Source of the DNA: Amantichitinum ursilacus
Lineage (GTDB): Bacteria; Pseudomonadota; Gammaproteobacteria; Burkholderiales; Chitinibacteraceae
DNA: 64,000 bases
Assembly: GCF_001294205.1 (NCBI RefSeq)
Contig: NZ_LAQT01000002.1
Location: forward strand, 475,561-539,560
Reading direction: 5' to 3'
Shown here: piece by piece, positions 39,163 to 46,880 of the stretch
How positions within the stretch are numbered: position 1 is the stretch's first letter
Layout: every line of letters starts with the position of its first letter
Made by a program: the position numbers and the translations under genes
The notes under the pieces: model-generated
Told to the model about the DNA's origin: nothing
The model's input: only the letters and a program-made list of their open reading frames with translations
Databases searched by the model: none

Positions 39163-39697
39163 GCACCTGATTTGCGCGGCGCGCTGGCTGCCGGCGCTGG
39201 TGCTGCTGACCGGGCTGACTGGCTGCGTGGTGGTGCCGGTGGACGGCATTATTTCGGCCACCGCCGACGGCATCGCCACCATTACCGCCGCCGCCGCCAA
39301 TTCCAGCCAGAACGCCAATACCTTCCAGTACGTGCGCCCCTATCTGTCGCTGAAGGAAGTGTGTATCGAATGGAATGAGCGCGTGACGGTGCCGGATTTC
39401 GTGCCGTCATTGCAGGTGGGCCTCAAGCATTACGGTATCGAAAGCCGCGTGTATTCGCCTGGCACCGAACCGCCCGGTTGCGCCACGCTGTATTACAGCG
39501 CCTCGCGCAAATGGGAAAAGAAATGGGGCCAGGATGAAGACGTGTCTTATCTGGGCGAAGCCGCCTTGTCTTTGCGCCGCAATGGCCAGTTGCTGGGTAG
39601 CGCCAGCTACGAGGCCTCCAATTACGGTTTTGATAAATGGAAAAACACCGGGGCCAAGTTGGGCCCGGTAATCGATTCGATGCTGGCCGGCAACTGA
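39155..39697 (+). CDS. Lipoprotein coupled to flgH, 180 aa
   Basis: Signal peptide with lipobox LTGC (Cys at about 24), then a soluble periplasmic domain with a Cys pair (KEVCIEWN, PPGCATLYY). No family is assigned with confidence; it resembles small lipoproteins annotated as hypothetical in gammaproteobacteria. The start is a TTG inside the last codons of flgH (8-base overlap), and no ATG precedes the lipobox, so translational coupling is likely. The tight link suggests the product acts with FlgH or depends on it for dosage. Confidence 0.72.
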   Translation: MTEHLICAARWLPALVLLTGLTGCVVVPVDGIISATADGIATITAAAANSSQNANTFQYVRPYLSLKEVCIEWNERVTVPDFVPSLQVGLKHYGIESRVYSPGTEPPGCATLYYSASRKWEKKWGQDEDVSYLGEAALSLRRNGQLLGSASYEASNYGFDKWKNTGAKLGPVIDSMLAGN

Positions 39698-39755
39698 CCG
39701 CGCCGCCCGAACGCACAAGATTTAACCGCCCGACCCACTACTCTGGAGCAACACC

Positions 39756-39902
39756 ATGGCCATCAGCCCTCTGTCTTCCACCACCGTTGCTGCGCCCAGC
39801 AAACCCGTCAACACTGCGCGCGTTAACAGCCCCACGCCCGCGCCGTCACCGGCTCCTGCCGCCACCACCACGCCGCCGGGCCGCGTCGATACGCACGCTT
39901 GA
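39756..39902 (+). CDS. Pro/Thr/Ala-rich small protein, 48 aa
   Basis: A short open frame beginning MAISPLSSTT with GGAG 8 bases before the ATG, ending TGA at 39902. It is made almost only of Ala, Pro, Thr, Ser and Val, with no hydrophobic core, so it is likely disordered. It lies 58 bases after the lipoprotein gene on the same strand. The good ribosome site is the main support; it could be spurious. Confidence 0.4.
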   Translation: MAISPLSSTTVAAPSKPVNTARVNSPTPAPSPAPAATTTPPGRVDTHA

Positions 39903-39943
39903 ACGATAACGGGCATGCACGATTTGCAGCGGGCCGCGCCGCG

Positions 39944-40522
39944 TCAGCGGACGTCGCTGCGCTGCAAATCTGCCCGCGCAAAGTCCGCTTTCAGCAACGC
40001 GTATTGCAGCAGGTCTTGATACTGGCCATTCCAGTGACCCGCCTGGCGTAGCAAGCCTTCGCGCACAAAACCGAGCTTTTCCACCAGCCGGATTGATGCC
40101 GCATTGTCGGGATGAATTTGCGCTTCGACCCGATTCAGCGCCATCCGCGCCCAGCCCCAGCCTAGCGCCGCGCCCAACGCTTCGGCCATATAGCCGTGGC
40201 CCCATGCATCACGCGCCAGTTCGTAGCCGGTGACCGCGCTATGCCAACTGCGATTCCAGCGCCCCAGGCCGCACGTACCCAACAACACACCATCGCTGCG
40301 CCGCTGAATGGCCCAACGTACGCCCGGCACCGGATCGGACCAGCGTGCGTTGAACATATCGATCAGCGTGATCGCTTCTTCTGGTTGTCGGATCGGGTCG
40401 GCGCCAAACCAGCGCATTACCTCGGGGTCGCTATGGATGGTCAGCAGGCGCGGCGCATCTGCGTGCGTAAGCTGCCGTAACACCACACGGTGGGCATGGA
40501 CGAGCGGAAAAGTGTCGGTCAT
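39944..40522 (-). CDS. GNAT N-acetyltransferase, RimJ/RimL type
   Basis: A 192-aa acetyltransferase using acetyl-CoA. The RimJ/RimL pattern is visible: LRQLTHADAPRLLTIHSDPEVMRWFG at the start, IGxCGLGRWN-like (LLGTCGLGRWNR), the CoA-binding helix region RDAWGHGYMAEALGAAL, and NRVEAQIHPDNAASIRLVEKLGFVREGLLR. Family members acetylate protein N-termini or antibiotics; the substrate is unknown. It is convergent with the small Pro-rich gene. Confidence 0.88.
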   Translation of the reverse strand: MTDTFPLVHAHRVVLRQLTHADAPRLLTIHSDPEVMRWFGADPIRQPEEAITLIDMFNARWSDPVPGVRWAIQRRSDGVLLGTCGLGRWNRSWHSAVTGYELARDAWGHGYMAEALGAALGWGWARMALNRVEAQIHPDNAASIRLVEKLGFVREGLLRQAGHWNGQYQDLLQYALLKADFARADLQRSDVR

Positions 40523-40768
40523 GGTGATATCGGAGGGCGTTTAAAGGCGGCGCAAACGGCGTGCAACGGGGCGGCCAGTATGCCATGCACGTCAGCGAGA
40601 GCCGGGCTTGTCTCACGGGGGATTCGTGCTTTGTCTGACTTTGGTGACACCGCCAAACGCGCATGATACCTGCACCAGATTGCCGCAACGGCGCACGACG
40701 CCGGGCCAGCGCCACGGATACCGTGTACCGCCCCGCGCTGAGCAATGCGGCCCAAGCAGGAGTGCACC

Positions 40769-41152
40769 ATGAATCCCGGCACCACCCCATCCAATACCCC
40801 AAGCCGCGCGCCCGAAACTATGCCGCGAATTGTTGCCCTGCCACCGAGTGTGCCGGGCGAGCCGCCTGATCATTTGCCGGGGCCACCGACCACGCCGCAG
40901 CCGATCCAGCCGGATGAGCCGTTTCCGCACAACCCGGAACAGGACCCGCCGTTTTCGGACCCACCCGGCCCGATCAAGGAGCCGCCACGCAGTCCGGATG
41001 AACCCGGCACCAACACGCCGTATTTTGATCAGCGCGATCGCGGCGCGGTCTCGCTGAACCCCTCGACACCAGGCGCGTTGCTCGCCGGTCTGGTGGGCCA
41101 GGGCGCTCCGGCGCGGCGCTGGCGCATCGGCGGCTGGGTCATCAGCCACTAA
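40769..41152 (+). CDS. Proline-rich hypothetical protein, 127 aa
   Basis: AGGAG lies 7 bases before the ATG at 40769. Residues 1-90 are about one third proline with acidic residues (PDEPFPHNPEQDPPFSDPP) and are surely disordered. Residues 95-127 (GALLAGLVGQGAPARRWRIGGWVISH) are the only part that might fold. There is no signal peptide. It is not recognised. Codon positions look coding rather than random, but this was judged by eye. Confidence 0.5.
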   Translation: MNPGTTPSNTPSRAPETMPRIVALPPSVPGEPPDHLPGPPTTPQPIQPDEPFPHNPEQDPPFSDPPGPIKEPPRSPDEPGTNTPYFDQRDRGAVSLNPSTPGALLAGLVGQGAPARRWRIGGWVISH

Positions 41153-41244
41153 ATAATCGCTACCCAGACACGGTGCCCGGCGTAGCAACGGCGGGCACCG
41201 CGAGAACCAAAAAAAACCAACAATCGCTACATCGGAGAATCGCT

Positions 41245-41835
41245 ATGCGTACTTTGCAATCACGTCGTTTGTTACCTGCCTTGCTGGCCGGTCTGTTGCT
41301 GGCCGCTGGCGTTAGCCATGCTGCGGATACCCAGTCGTCCACCGGTAACACCGCCGCCAAACCCGCGGCGGATGTGCAGCCGTCCAAGCTGTCGCAAGAC
41401 GACGCTGACTTTGTCGACAAAGCCGGCCATGCGGGCGCAGCGGAAATCCAGTCCAGCCGACTGGCGCTAAAGCATTCCAAATCCAAAGACATCAAGGCCT
41501 TCGCCAACATGATGATCGAGGACCACACCAAAGCCGCGCAGAACCTCGAAACCGTGGCCGCACTAAAAGCCAAACCGGTGCCGCATGACCCGGATTCGGC
41601 GCAGCAAGGCGAAATTGCCAAGCTGGAGCAGCTGCACGACAAGGCCTTTGACCAGGCTTATGTGCAATTCCAGGTCAAAGCGCACGAAGAAGCCGTGGCG
41701 TTGTTCCAGAAAGAAGCTAGCGGTGGCAGCGATGCCGACGTAAAAGGCTTTGCGGCAAAAACCGAACCGACGCTACAAGGCCATCTGGACCACGCCAAGA
41801 AACTGGCGACCAAGTACAAGGTCAGCGGCGGTTAA
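41245..41835 (+). CDS. DUF4142 exported protein, 196 aa
   Basis: A signal peptide (MRTLQSRRLLPALLAGLLLAAGVSHA) is followed by a helical ferritin-like DUF4142 domain. Typical segments are DDADFVDKAGHAGAAEIQSSRLAL, KAFANMMIEDHTKAAQNL and EPTLQGHLDHAKKLA. GGAG precedes the ATG at 41245. Its role in the periplasm is unknown. Its stop codon overlaps the stop of the convergent HEPN gene, and its terminator hairpin lies inside that gene. Confidence 0.88.
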   Translation: MRTLQSRRLLPALLAGLLLAAGVSHAADTQSSTGNTAAKPAADVQPSKLSQDDADFVDKAGHAGAAEIQSSRLALKHSKSKDIKAFANMMIEDHTKAAQNLETVAALKAKPVPHDPDSAQQGEIAKLEQLHDKAFDQAYVQFQVKAHEEAVALFQKEASGGSDADVKGFAAKTEPTLQGHLDHAKKLATKYKVSGG

Positions 41836-42299
41836 GTCCGCCTGGTTTGATCGGCAGAAGGCCCGCACGTGTTGCGGGCTTTTTGTTGCGTTTCACGAAG
41901 CGGTTGGCTGATCGTGGCAATGCCTGCGGTGACTTGCCTGGCATGCGTCAGCGTCTGGTCCATGTCGTCCCGGCTAAACGCACGGACCAGCTCGTAATCC
42001 GCGTGGACCCGCAGTGGTCGCAAAACCCGTTGGCAGCGGTAAGCCAGAGCGCGCACTCGCTCGGGATGTGCGCAGTGATGAGCGCGGCAGGCTTCCATCG
42101 CCTTGTATTCTCTGGCGTGCGAGCCCCCTGAGACTTCAGCGAAATACGGCAACTGCAGGCGATGCACCGCATCGCGGCAGGCATGGTACGCGCCGTAATA
42201 GGCCCGGTTGGCCACAGTGCGGCGCACGGTTTCGTCATCAGCGCCGTGTGCCGCCAAAAGCTGTTCAGCGCATTGCAGCAGTGCGTTGCTATCAGTCAT
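41832..42299 (-). CDS. HEPN-domain protein, putative RNase
   Basis: A 155-aa helical protein. The HEPN features are readable: an N-terminal AYYGAYHACRDAV helix (33-45), and an Rx4H motif RPLRVH (94-99) directly followed by ADYEL (100-104). In HEPN toxins the Rx4-6H pair forms the RNase active site at a dimer interface. The start overlaps the stop of the upstream gene by 8 bases. No MNT nucleotidyltransferase antitoxin is adjacent. The C-terminal 20 residues are encoded across the terminator hairpin of the convergent gene and may be dispensable. RNase or toxin activity is inference. Confidence 0.72.
   Translation of the reverse strand: MTDSNALLQCAEQLLAAHGADDETVRRTVANRAYYGAYHACRDAVHRLQLPYFAEVSGGSHAREYKAMEACRAHHCAHPERVRALAYRCQRVLRPLRVHADYELVRAFSRDDMDQTLTHARQVTAGIATISQPLRETQQKARNTCGPSADQTRRT
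41861..41884 (+). terminator. Terminator of the DUF4142 gene, inside the HEPN gene
   Basis: GCCCGCA and TGCGGGC form a 7-bp stem with a 5-base loop, followed by TTTTT. It lies within the last codons of the convergent HEPN gene. Confidence 0.75.
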
Positions 42300-42603
42300 C
42301 GCGCCTCCGACGGGTGATGTCGGCGGCGATGTGCTCGGCCGGAAAATCGGGAATCAAGGTATACATCTCGATAGCGAATTCAATACCGAGCATGGCAGCC
42401 TCGTCGTGGCTCACGTCCACGGGCAAGGTCATATAAATCTCGCCCGTACACTGGATACCGTATTCGGGCGCGTAGGGGCAGGGCACGCCATGCCTGGCTG
42501 CTACTTGCAGGGCGATGGCGAGCATGCGATCAAGCCATTCCGGATCCACGTTGCGAGTGCTTAACTCAGCAGCCACTTCGGCCCCGTAGGGTGGGGGCTT
42601 CAT
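42292..42603 (-). CDS. Unknown partner of the HEPN protein, 103 aa
   Basis: The ATG at 42603 has GCAGGGA upstream; the frame is open to 42729 but crosses a GC-alternating repeat. The protein is acidic, with WLDRMLAIALQVAARHGVPCPYAPEYGIQCTGEIYMTLPVDVSHDEAAMLG as the middle, so an alpha/beta fold is likely. It has no GSxxxG nucleotidyltransferase motif, helix-turn-helix or AbrB-like pattern. The 8-base overlap with the HEPN gene indicates coupling, as in toxin-antitoxin pairs. The family is not recognised. Confidence 0.6.
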   Translation of the reverse strand: MKPPPYGAEVAAELSTRNVDPEWLDRMLAIALQVAARHGVPCPYAPEYGIQCTGEIYMTLPVDVSHDEAAMLGIEFAIEMYTLIPDFPAEHIAADITRRRRDD

Positions 42604-42797
42604 TGTTTCATCCCTGCTGGCACCCCGCGCGCGCAGCGCGCGCACACCCGCGTCCGGGGATTTTTTAACCACCCTCTGCGCATTCAAACACGTCATTTTC
42701 AGCCGCCATGAGTTAACCAAAGCCGCCATGCTACGCCGCGAAAAACATCGCTGCTAAGGACTATCTGAACCCACTTTTACCACGCGGATTTGCGATT

Positions 42798-43460
42798 TTA
42801 CTTATTGCGCAGGTACAGCTGGTCATCAAACGTCACCACCCATTGCGGAGCATAAATCACCAGCATGGTCATCACCATGCCTGTGGTAAAAGCCTCGGGA
42901 AAACCAAACAGCAAGTAGTACGGCAATTGTTCTTCCAGCAAAAAATCCGGGGCGTACACGCCGGTGGCCCACAGCAGCGCACAGGTGCTGATGCCCACCA
43001 GCCACATCGACAACGCGCCAGCGGCAAAGCTGTTAAGGAAGATATAAACAAAGTAGTTATGCGGCAGCCGTTTTTGCGCCAGTTGCAGCAAACGCCAGGT
43101 CAGCGTGGTGGGGATGCCTGCGGTCAGTAGCCACGACACCCCGATGCCGGTCCAGTCGCCATGGCCATCCAGAATATCGGCCACCAGCGCCACCGCCACG
43201 CCGATGCGCGCGCGATCTGGCCCGGCCACCAGGGTTAATCCGGCCGCGCCCAGCAGATGAAATGCCAGGCCGGGCTGAATATTGGCCTTCATCTGCCACA
43301 GCACCAGCATCACCACGGTGCCGCCAAACCAGCAGGTCAGCTCGGATTGCGGTACGGTCAGCCAGTTGGTTTTATAGATAGAGCGCGCCAGCAGCAGCGC
43401 GGCCATCACACACGCGCTTATCCATAACCAGGCGGGAAACAGGCCGGCGGTCAGGTTCAT
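42798..43460 (-). CDS. CbiM-like energy-coupling membrane protein
   Basis: A 220-aa inner-membrane protein with about six membrane segments resembling CbiM/COG3235 proteins, related to ECF-type metal transporters. The N-terminus lacks the usual CbiM MHIPDG motif, so substrate cannot be inferred. GHGDWTGIGVSWLLTAGIPTTLTW and FGFPEAFTTGMVMTMLVIYAPQWV are the family-like parts. Its start overlaps the end of the upstream hydrolase gene by 4 bases. No EcfA ATPase or CbiQ lies nearby. Confidence 0.7.
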   Translation of the reverse strand: MNLTAGLFPAWLWISACVMAALLLARSIYKTNWLTVPQSELTCWFGGTVVMLVLWQMKANIQPGLAFHLLGAAGLTLVAGPDRARIGVAVALVADILDGHGDWTGIGVSWLLTAGIPTTLTWRLLQLAQKRLPHNYFVYIFLNSFAAGALSMWLVGISTCALLWATGVYAPDFLLEEQLPYYLLFGFPEAFTTGMVMTMLVIYAPQWVVTFDDQLYLRNK

Positions 43461-44107
43461 GCGCGCATCCGGCTACGCCATTCGCGGTCAACCAGATCAG
43501 CCAGTTGGGTCAAGCGGCCATGAAAGAAGTGGCCCACGCCCGGCACCACCAGCACGGGCAGTTGCTGCGGGCGCGCCCAGTCAAACACCGATTGCAGCGG
43601 CACCACTTCGTCTTGCTCGCCGTGAATGACCAGCGTGTCGGCCGGTACATCGGGGAACTGATGGCGGATGGTGGCGGGGCCGATCAGAATCATGCCCTCG
43701 ACTTCGTCGTCGGTCAGGCGCAGGCGAAATTGCGACTGCACGAATGTGCCAAACGAGAAGCCTGACAGCACCAGCTTGCCCACACCCGGAAAATCCTGCC
43801 GCGCTTGCGCCAGCACGGCCGCCATATCGTCGGGCTCGTGCACGCCACCGCTATGTTCGCCTGCAGACTGGCCCACGCCGCGCAGATTGGGGCAGTACGC
43901 CACATAGCCCAGCCGCGACAAGGTCTTGGCCAGCGTGTGCACAATCTTGTTGGTATTGGTGCCGCCTTCCAGTGGATTGGGGTGCGCTACCAGCGCAATG
44001 CCGCGCGTTTCGGGCAGGGCGGATTCCAGCCGCAATACTTCGAGCTGGCCAACGGGGCCGGCAATCATCAGGGGTTCAAAAACGGGGGCTTTGCGGGGCA
44101 GATTCAT
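43457..44107 (-). CDS. Alpha/beta hydrolase (COG2945 type)
   Basis: A 216-aa cytosolic hydrolase. The nucleophile elbow is GFSFG (about 118-122). The oxyanion region is VAHPNPLEGGTNTNKIV, the Asp is in HGEQDEVVP, and the His is in GVGHFFHG. These fit COG2945 serine hydrolases, whose physiological substrates are unknown. Its stop overlaps the start of the CbiM-like gene (ATGA), so the two are one operon. Confidence 0.85.
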   Translation of the reverse strand: MNLPRKAPVFEPLMIAGPVGQLEVLRLESALPETRGIALVAHPNPLEGGTNTNKIVHTLAKTLSRLGYVAYCPNLRGVGQSAGEHSGGVHEPDDMAAVLAQARQDFPGVGKLVLSGFSFGTFVQSQFRLRLTDDEVEGMILIGPATIRHQFPDVPADTLVIHGEQDEVVPLQSVFDWARPQQLPVLVVPGVGHFFHGRLTQLADLVDREWRSRMRA

Positions 44108-44155
44108 GGCGAGGCGGGCGGCAAAAAGTCAGCCGCCATTCTAGCAATCAAACGC

Positions 44156-45172
44156 TTAAACGCGCCGCACCGATTCGCGCACCACCAATTCAAATTGCGG
44201 ATGCGTCACCGTCTGCGCCTGGTTGGTCAGCATGTTCAACAAGGTCTCGGTGGCGGTCTTGCCCATATCGAAAGTGGGCTGGCGGATGGTGGTTAGCGGC
44301 GGCAGCATGTAATTGGAGACGGCCAGATCATCAAAGCCGATCATCGACACCTCTTCCGGTACGCGAATCCCGCGCCGGTACAAGGCCAGCCGCGCGCCTA
44401 ATGCGCTCTGGTCGTTGGCCACAAACAGCGCGCTGAATGGCGCACGCGATTCCAGCAATTGCGTCATCGCCATCACGCCACCGGCTTCGGTAAAGTCACC
44501 CACTGCCACCAGACGCGGATCGGGTTCCAGGCCGGCATCCAGCAGCGCGCGACGATAGCCCTGCAAACGTGCTTCGGAATCGGGCTGCGCCAGCCGCCCG
44601 GCAATATGCGCGATGCGCTTGTGGCCCTGGCTGATCAGATATTGCGTCGCTTGATACGCCGCCGCTTCGTTATCCACCGCCAGGCCAATGGCGCGCGGCG
44701 ACTCCATGCGGCGGCCGGTAAACACCACCGGCACCTGGCGCGCGATTGATTGCAATTGTTTATCGGTACTGGTGGCCATAAAGATGATGATGCCGTCCAC
44801 GCGCCGCGCAATCAGCAGTTCCACATGGTCTTGCTCTTCGCGCTCTTGCCAATGGCCGCTGACGATCAGCAGGGCATAGCCGGTGCCGGAAATCGCATGC
44901 TCAACGCCCTTGAGTTCTTCGCCAAAAAACGGCGAGCTGATGTCCTGCGTGACGATGCCGATCGTCTTGGTGCTGCCGGTTTTGAGGCTTTGCGCCAACA
45001 CATTCGGTTTGAAGTTCAGTTTTTCGATGGCCCGCGTGATCGCTTCCTGCTTGGTGGTCGAAACCGCCGTCACGCCAGTTAAATAGCGCGATACGGTGCT
45101 GGCCGACACGCCAGCCTCGCGGGCCACATCCTGTACCGTTACGTTGTAATTGTCGGGTTGCTCAAGCGTCAT
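44156..45172 (-). CDS. LacI family regulator of the beta-glucoside operon
   Basis: A 338-aa LacI/GalR repressor. The helix-turn-helix VTVQDVAREAGVSASTVSRYLTG is at about 11-33, followed by the hinge helix (KPNVLAQSLKTGSTKTIGIV) and a periplasmic-binding-protein-like sugar domain. The start at 45172 gives the proper HTH spacing; the extra 21 residues to 45235 are ignored. It is divergent from the sugar ABC operon, and two sequences matching the LacI-family consensus lie between them, so it probably controls that operon in response to a beta-glucoside. Confidence 0.93.
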   Translation of the reverse strand: MTLEQPDNYNVTVQDVAREAGVSASTVSRYLTGVTAVSTTKQEAITRAIEKLNFKPNVLAQSLKTGSTKTIGIVTQDISSPFFGEELKGVEHAISGTGYALLIVSGHWQEREEQDHVELLIARRVDGIIIFMATSTDKQLQSIARQVPVVFTGRRMESPRAIGLAVDNEAAAYQATQYLISQGHKRIAHIAGRLAQPDSEARLQGYRRALLDAGLEPDPRLVAVGDFTEAGGVMAMTQLLESRAPFSALFVANDQSALGARLALYRRGIRVPEEVSMIGFDDLAVSNYMLPPLTTIRQPTFDMGKTATETLLNMLTNQAQTVTHPQFELVVRESVRRV

Positions 45173-45232
45173 ATTGCGTTGTTTACCGTTGTTTCTACAG
45201 GGATTGGTGCACCGCAACAGTGCACTTGAAAG

Positions 45233-45246
45233 CATCTTGCAAGATG
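45233..45246. promoter_or_regulatory. Perfect palindrome near the LacI-family gene
   Basis: CATCTTGCAAGATG is a 14-bp perfect palindrome 60 bases upstream of the regulator start. It differs from the TGAAANCGNTTTCA sites and could bind a second factor. Confidence 0.35.
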
Positions 45247-45309
45247 TAGTGAAAAATTTGCACCTACATGGAACAACTTATTGCCGCTGTATGCGTCCAG
45301 GGCTAAAAC

Positions 45310-45323
45310 TGAAAACGATTTCA
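45310..45323. promoter_or_regulatory. LacI-family operator O1
   Basis: TGAAAACGATTTCA fits TGAAANCGNTTTCA at every fixed position. It is centred 52 bases from the second site. Confidence 0.75.
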
Positions 45324-45328
45324 ACGAT

Positions 45329-45349
45329 AACGGCAAAAAAGCCGTTTTT
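45329..45349 (+). terminator. Terminator-like hairpin between the two operators
   Basis: AACGGC, a loop of six A, GCCGTT, then TTT. The stem is short (6 bp). It lies between the two operators and could act as a leader terminator if transcription starts upstream of it. Confidence 0.3.
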
Positions 45350-45361
45350 CCACAGTAACTG

Positions 45362-45375
45362 CGAAATCGATTTCA
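45362..45375. promoter_or_regulatory. LacI-family operator O2
   Basis: CGAAATCGATTTCA contains the perfect palindrome GAAATCGATTTC and fits the consensus at all but the first fixed base. It lies 34 bases before the solute-binding protein start, where a repressor would block RNA polymerase. Confidence 0.75.
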
Positions 45376-45408
45376 TATTACTACAACCTCATGTCGTTGG
45401 AGAGAGTC

Positions 45409-46656
45409 ATGAATAAAGTTGTACGACTGGCAGTAGCGTCCGCGCTCTGCGCTGCTGCATTGCCATCCTGGGCTGCTGTAACCCTTACCGTTGCCAGCTT
45501 TCCGGATCTGGATCGCGACGTAAAAACGGCCATTCCACTGTATAAAAAACTGCATCCGGACGTCGAAATCAAACTGGTTAGCCGCGAACGTGTTGACCAC
45601 GTCAACGCGCTGACCACGCAACTGGCATCCAGCTCTGGCCTGCCTGATGTGATGGGTCTTGAAATCGGTTTTGTGGGTCGGTTTATCGCTTCGGGCGGTC
45701 TGGAAGACCTGTCCAAAGCCCCGTACAACGCAGGCCAGCTGCAAAGCCAGATCACCGGTTATTCCTGGGCGCAAGCCAAGGGCGCCAACGGTGACGTCTA
45801 TGCGCTGCCGGTCGATATCGGCCCGGGCACGATGTTTTATCGTAAAGACTTGCTGGACAAGGCGGGCGTAACCGAAGCCGATCTGACCAAGTCCTGGGAA
45901 ACCTATATCGCCGCGGGCAAAAAGATCAAAGCCGCTACCGGCGCGTATCTGGTGGCCAGCCCGGTGGATCTGAAAGACATCTATATCCGTTCCAACCTCA
46001 AGAACGGCGAAGGCATCTACTTTGACAAGAGCGGCAAGCCGATCATTGCTGGCAACCCGCGCTTTGAAAACGCCTTCAAGTACGCCAAAGAAGCGCAAGA
46101 CGCAGGCATCGCCGGCAACATCAAGCAGTGGAGCAACGAATGGGCGGCTGGCTTCCAGCACGACCAGATCGCCACGCAAGCAATGGGCGCATGGCTCAAC
46201 GGCCATCTGGCGCACTGGCTGGCGCCGGATCAAGGCGGCAAATGGCGTTCGTGCAACCTGCCCGCAGGCGCATTTGCGTCGTGGGGCGGTTCTTTCTACG
46301 CGATTCCGGCCAAGTCCACGCACAAGGCCGAGGCTTATGAATTTGTGAAATTCCTGGCCGCCAACCGCGAACAACAGATCGCGGCGTTCAAGACGCTCGA
46401 TGCCTTCCCGTCGCTGAAGGCCGCGCAGGATGACCCGAGCATGTCCGAGCCGCTGCCGTACCTGGGTGGCCAGAAAGCGCGCGAAATGTGGCGCGATGCG
46501 GCCAAGCATGTGCCGGAAATCCCGATCAACAAGAACGACGGCGTTGCTGAAGACATCATCAACGACCAGCTTGATCAGGTTGTGCATCAAGGCAAGGACA
46601 TCAAGGCCGCACTGGCCGATGCCCAGGCCGACGTCGAACGCCGCGCCCGTCGTTAA
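45409..46656 (+). CDS. Sugar ABC transporter solute-binding protein
   Basis: A 415-aa periplasmic binding protein (family 1, MalE-like). The signal peptide runs to about residue 22 (LPSWA). The mature part starts VTLTVASFPDLDRDVKTAIPLYKKLHPDVEIKLV; SSSGLPDVMGLEIGFVGRF and DVYALPVDIGPGTMFYRKDLLDKAG are family stretches. GGAGAGAG precedes the ATG at 45409. With the GH1 enzyme downstream, the ligand is probably cellobiose or another beta-glucoside. It is first in the operon, with a 246-base structured gap to the permeases. Confidence 0.92.
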   Translation: MNKVVRLAVASALCAAALPSWAAVTLTVASFPDLDRDVKTAIPLYKKLHPDVEIKLVSRERVDHVNALTTQLASSSGLPDVMGLEIGFVGRFIASGGLEDLSKAPYNAGQLQSQITGYSWAQAKGANGDVYALPVDIGPGTMFYRKDLLDKAGVTEADLTKSWETYIAAGKKIKAATGAYLVASPVDLKDIYIRSNLKNGEGIYFDKSGKPIIAGNPRFENAFKYAKEAQDAGIAGNIKQWSNEWAAGFQHDQIATQAMGAWLNGHLAHWLAPDQGGKWRSCNLPAGAFASWGGSFYAIPAKSTHKAEAYEFVKFLAANREQQIAAFKTLDAFPSLKAAQDDPSMSEPLPYLGGQKAREMWRDAAKHVPEIPINKNDGVAEDIINDQLDQVVHQGKDIKAALADAQADVERRARR

Positions 46657-46702
46657 GCCGGGCAGGGTGCGCGTCTGACCCTTACGTTTGATTGTTGTTA
46701 AA

Positions 46703-46880
46703 GCATCAGCGGGCGTTTTGCCTGATGCAGGCAGTCGGGCGGCAAGAACCGCGCGAGCAGGCATGCAATGTAACCAGCTGCCACTGGTTATGCTGCATAC
46801 ACCGCTTGCAACGCATTGCCGCCTGCTACCGATGATGGCGCCCGACTCCAGGGCCGGCGTGTTCCCCGGCCGATTTTTTA
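46703..46880 (+). promoter_or_regulatory. Intercistronic hairpins between binding protein and permeases
   Basis: Three inverted repeats follow one another: GCATCAG/CTGATGC (46703-46728), TAACCAG/CTGGTTA (46771-46790), and GGCCGG/CCGGCC (46852-46871) followed by GATTTTTTA. The last looks like a leaky terminator. Such structures commonly stabilise binding-protein mRNA and lower permease expression, as in E. coli malE-malF. Confidence 0.6.
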
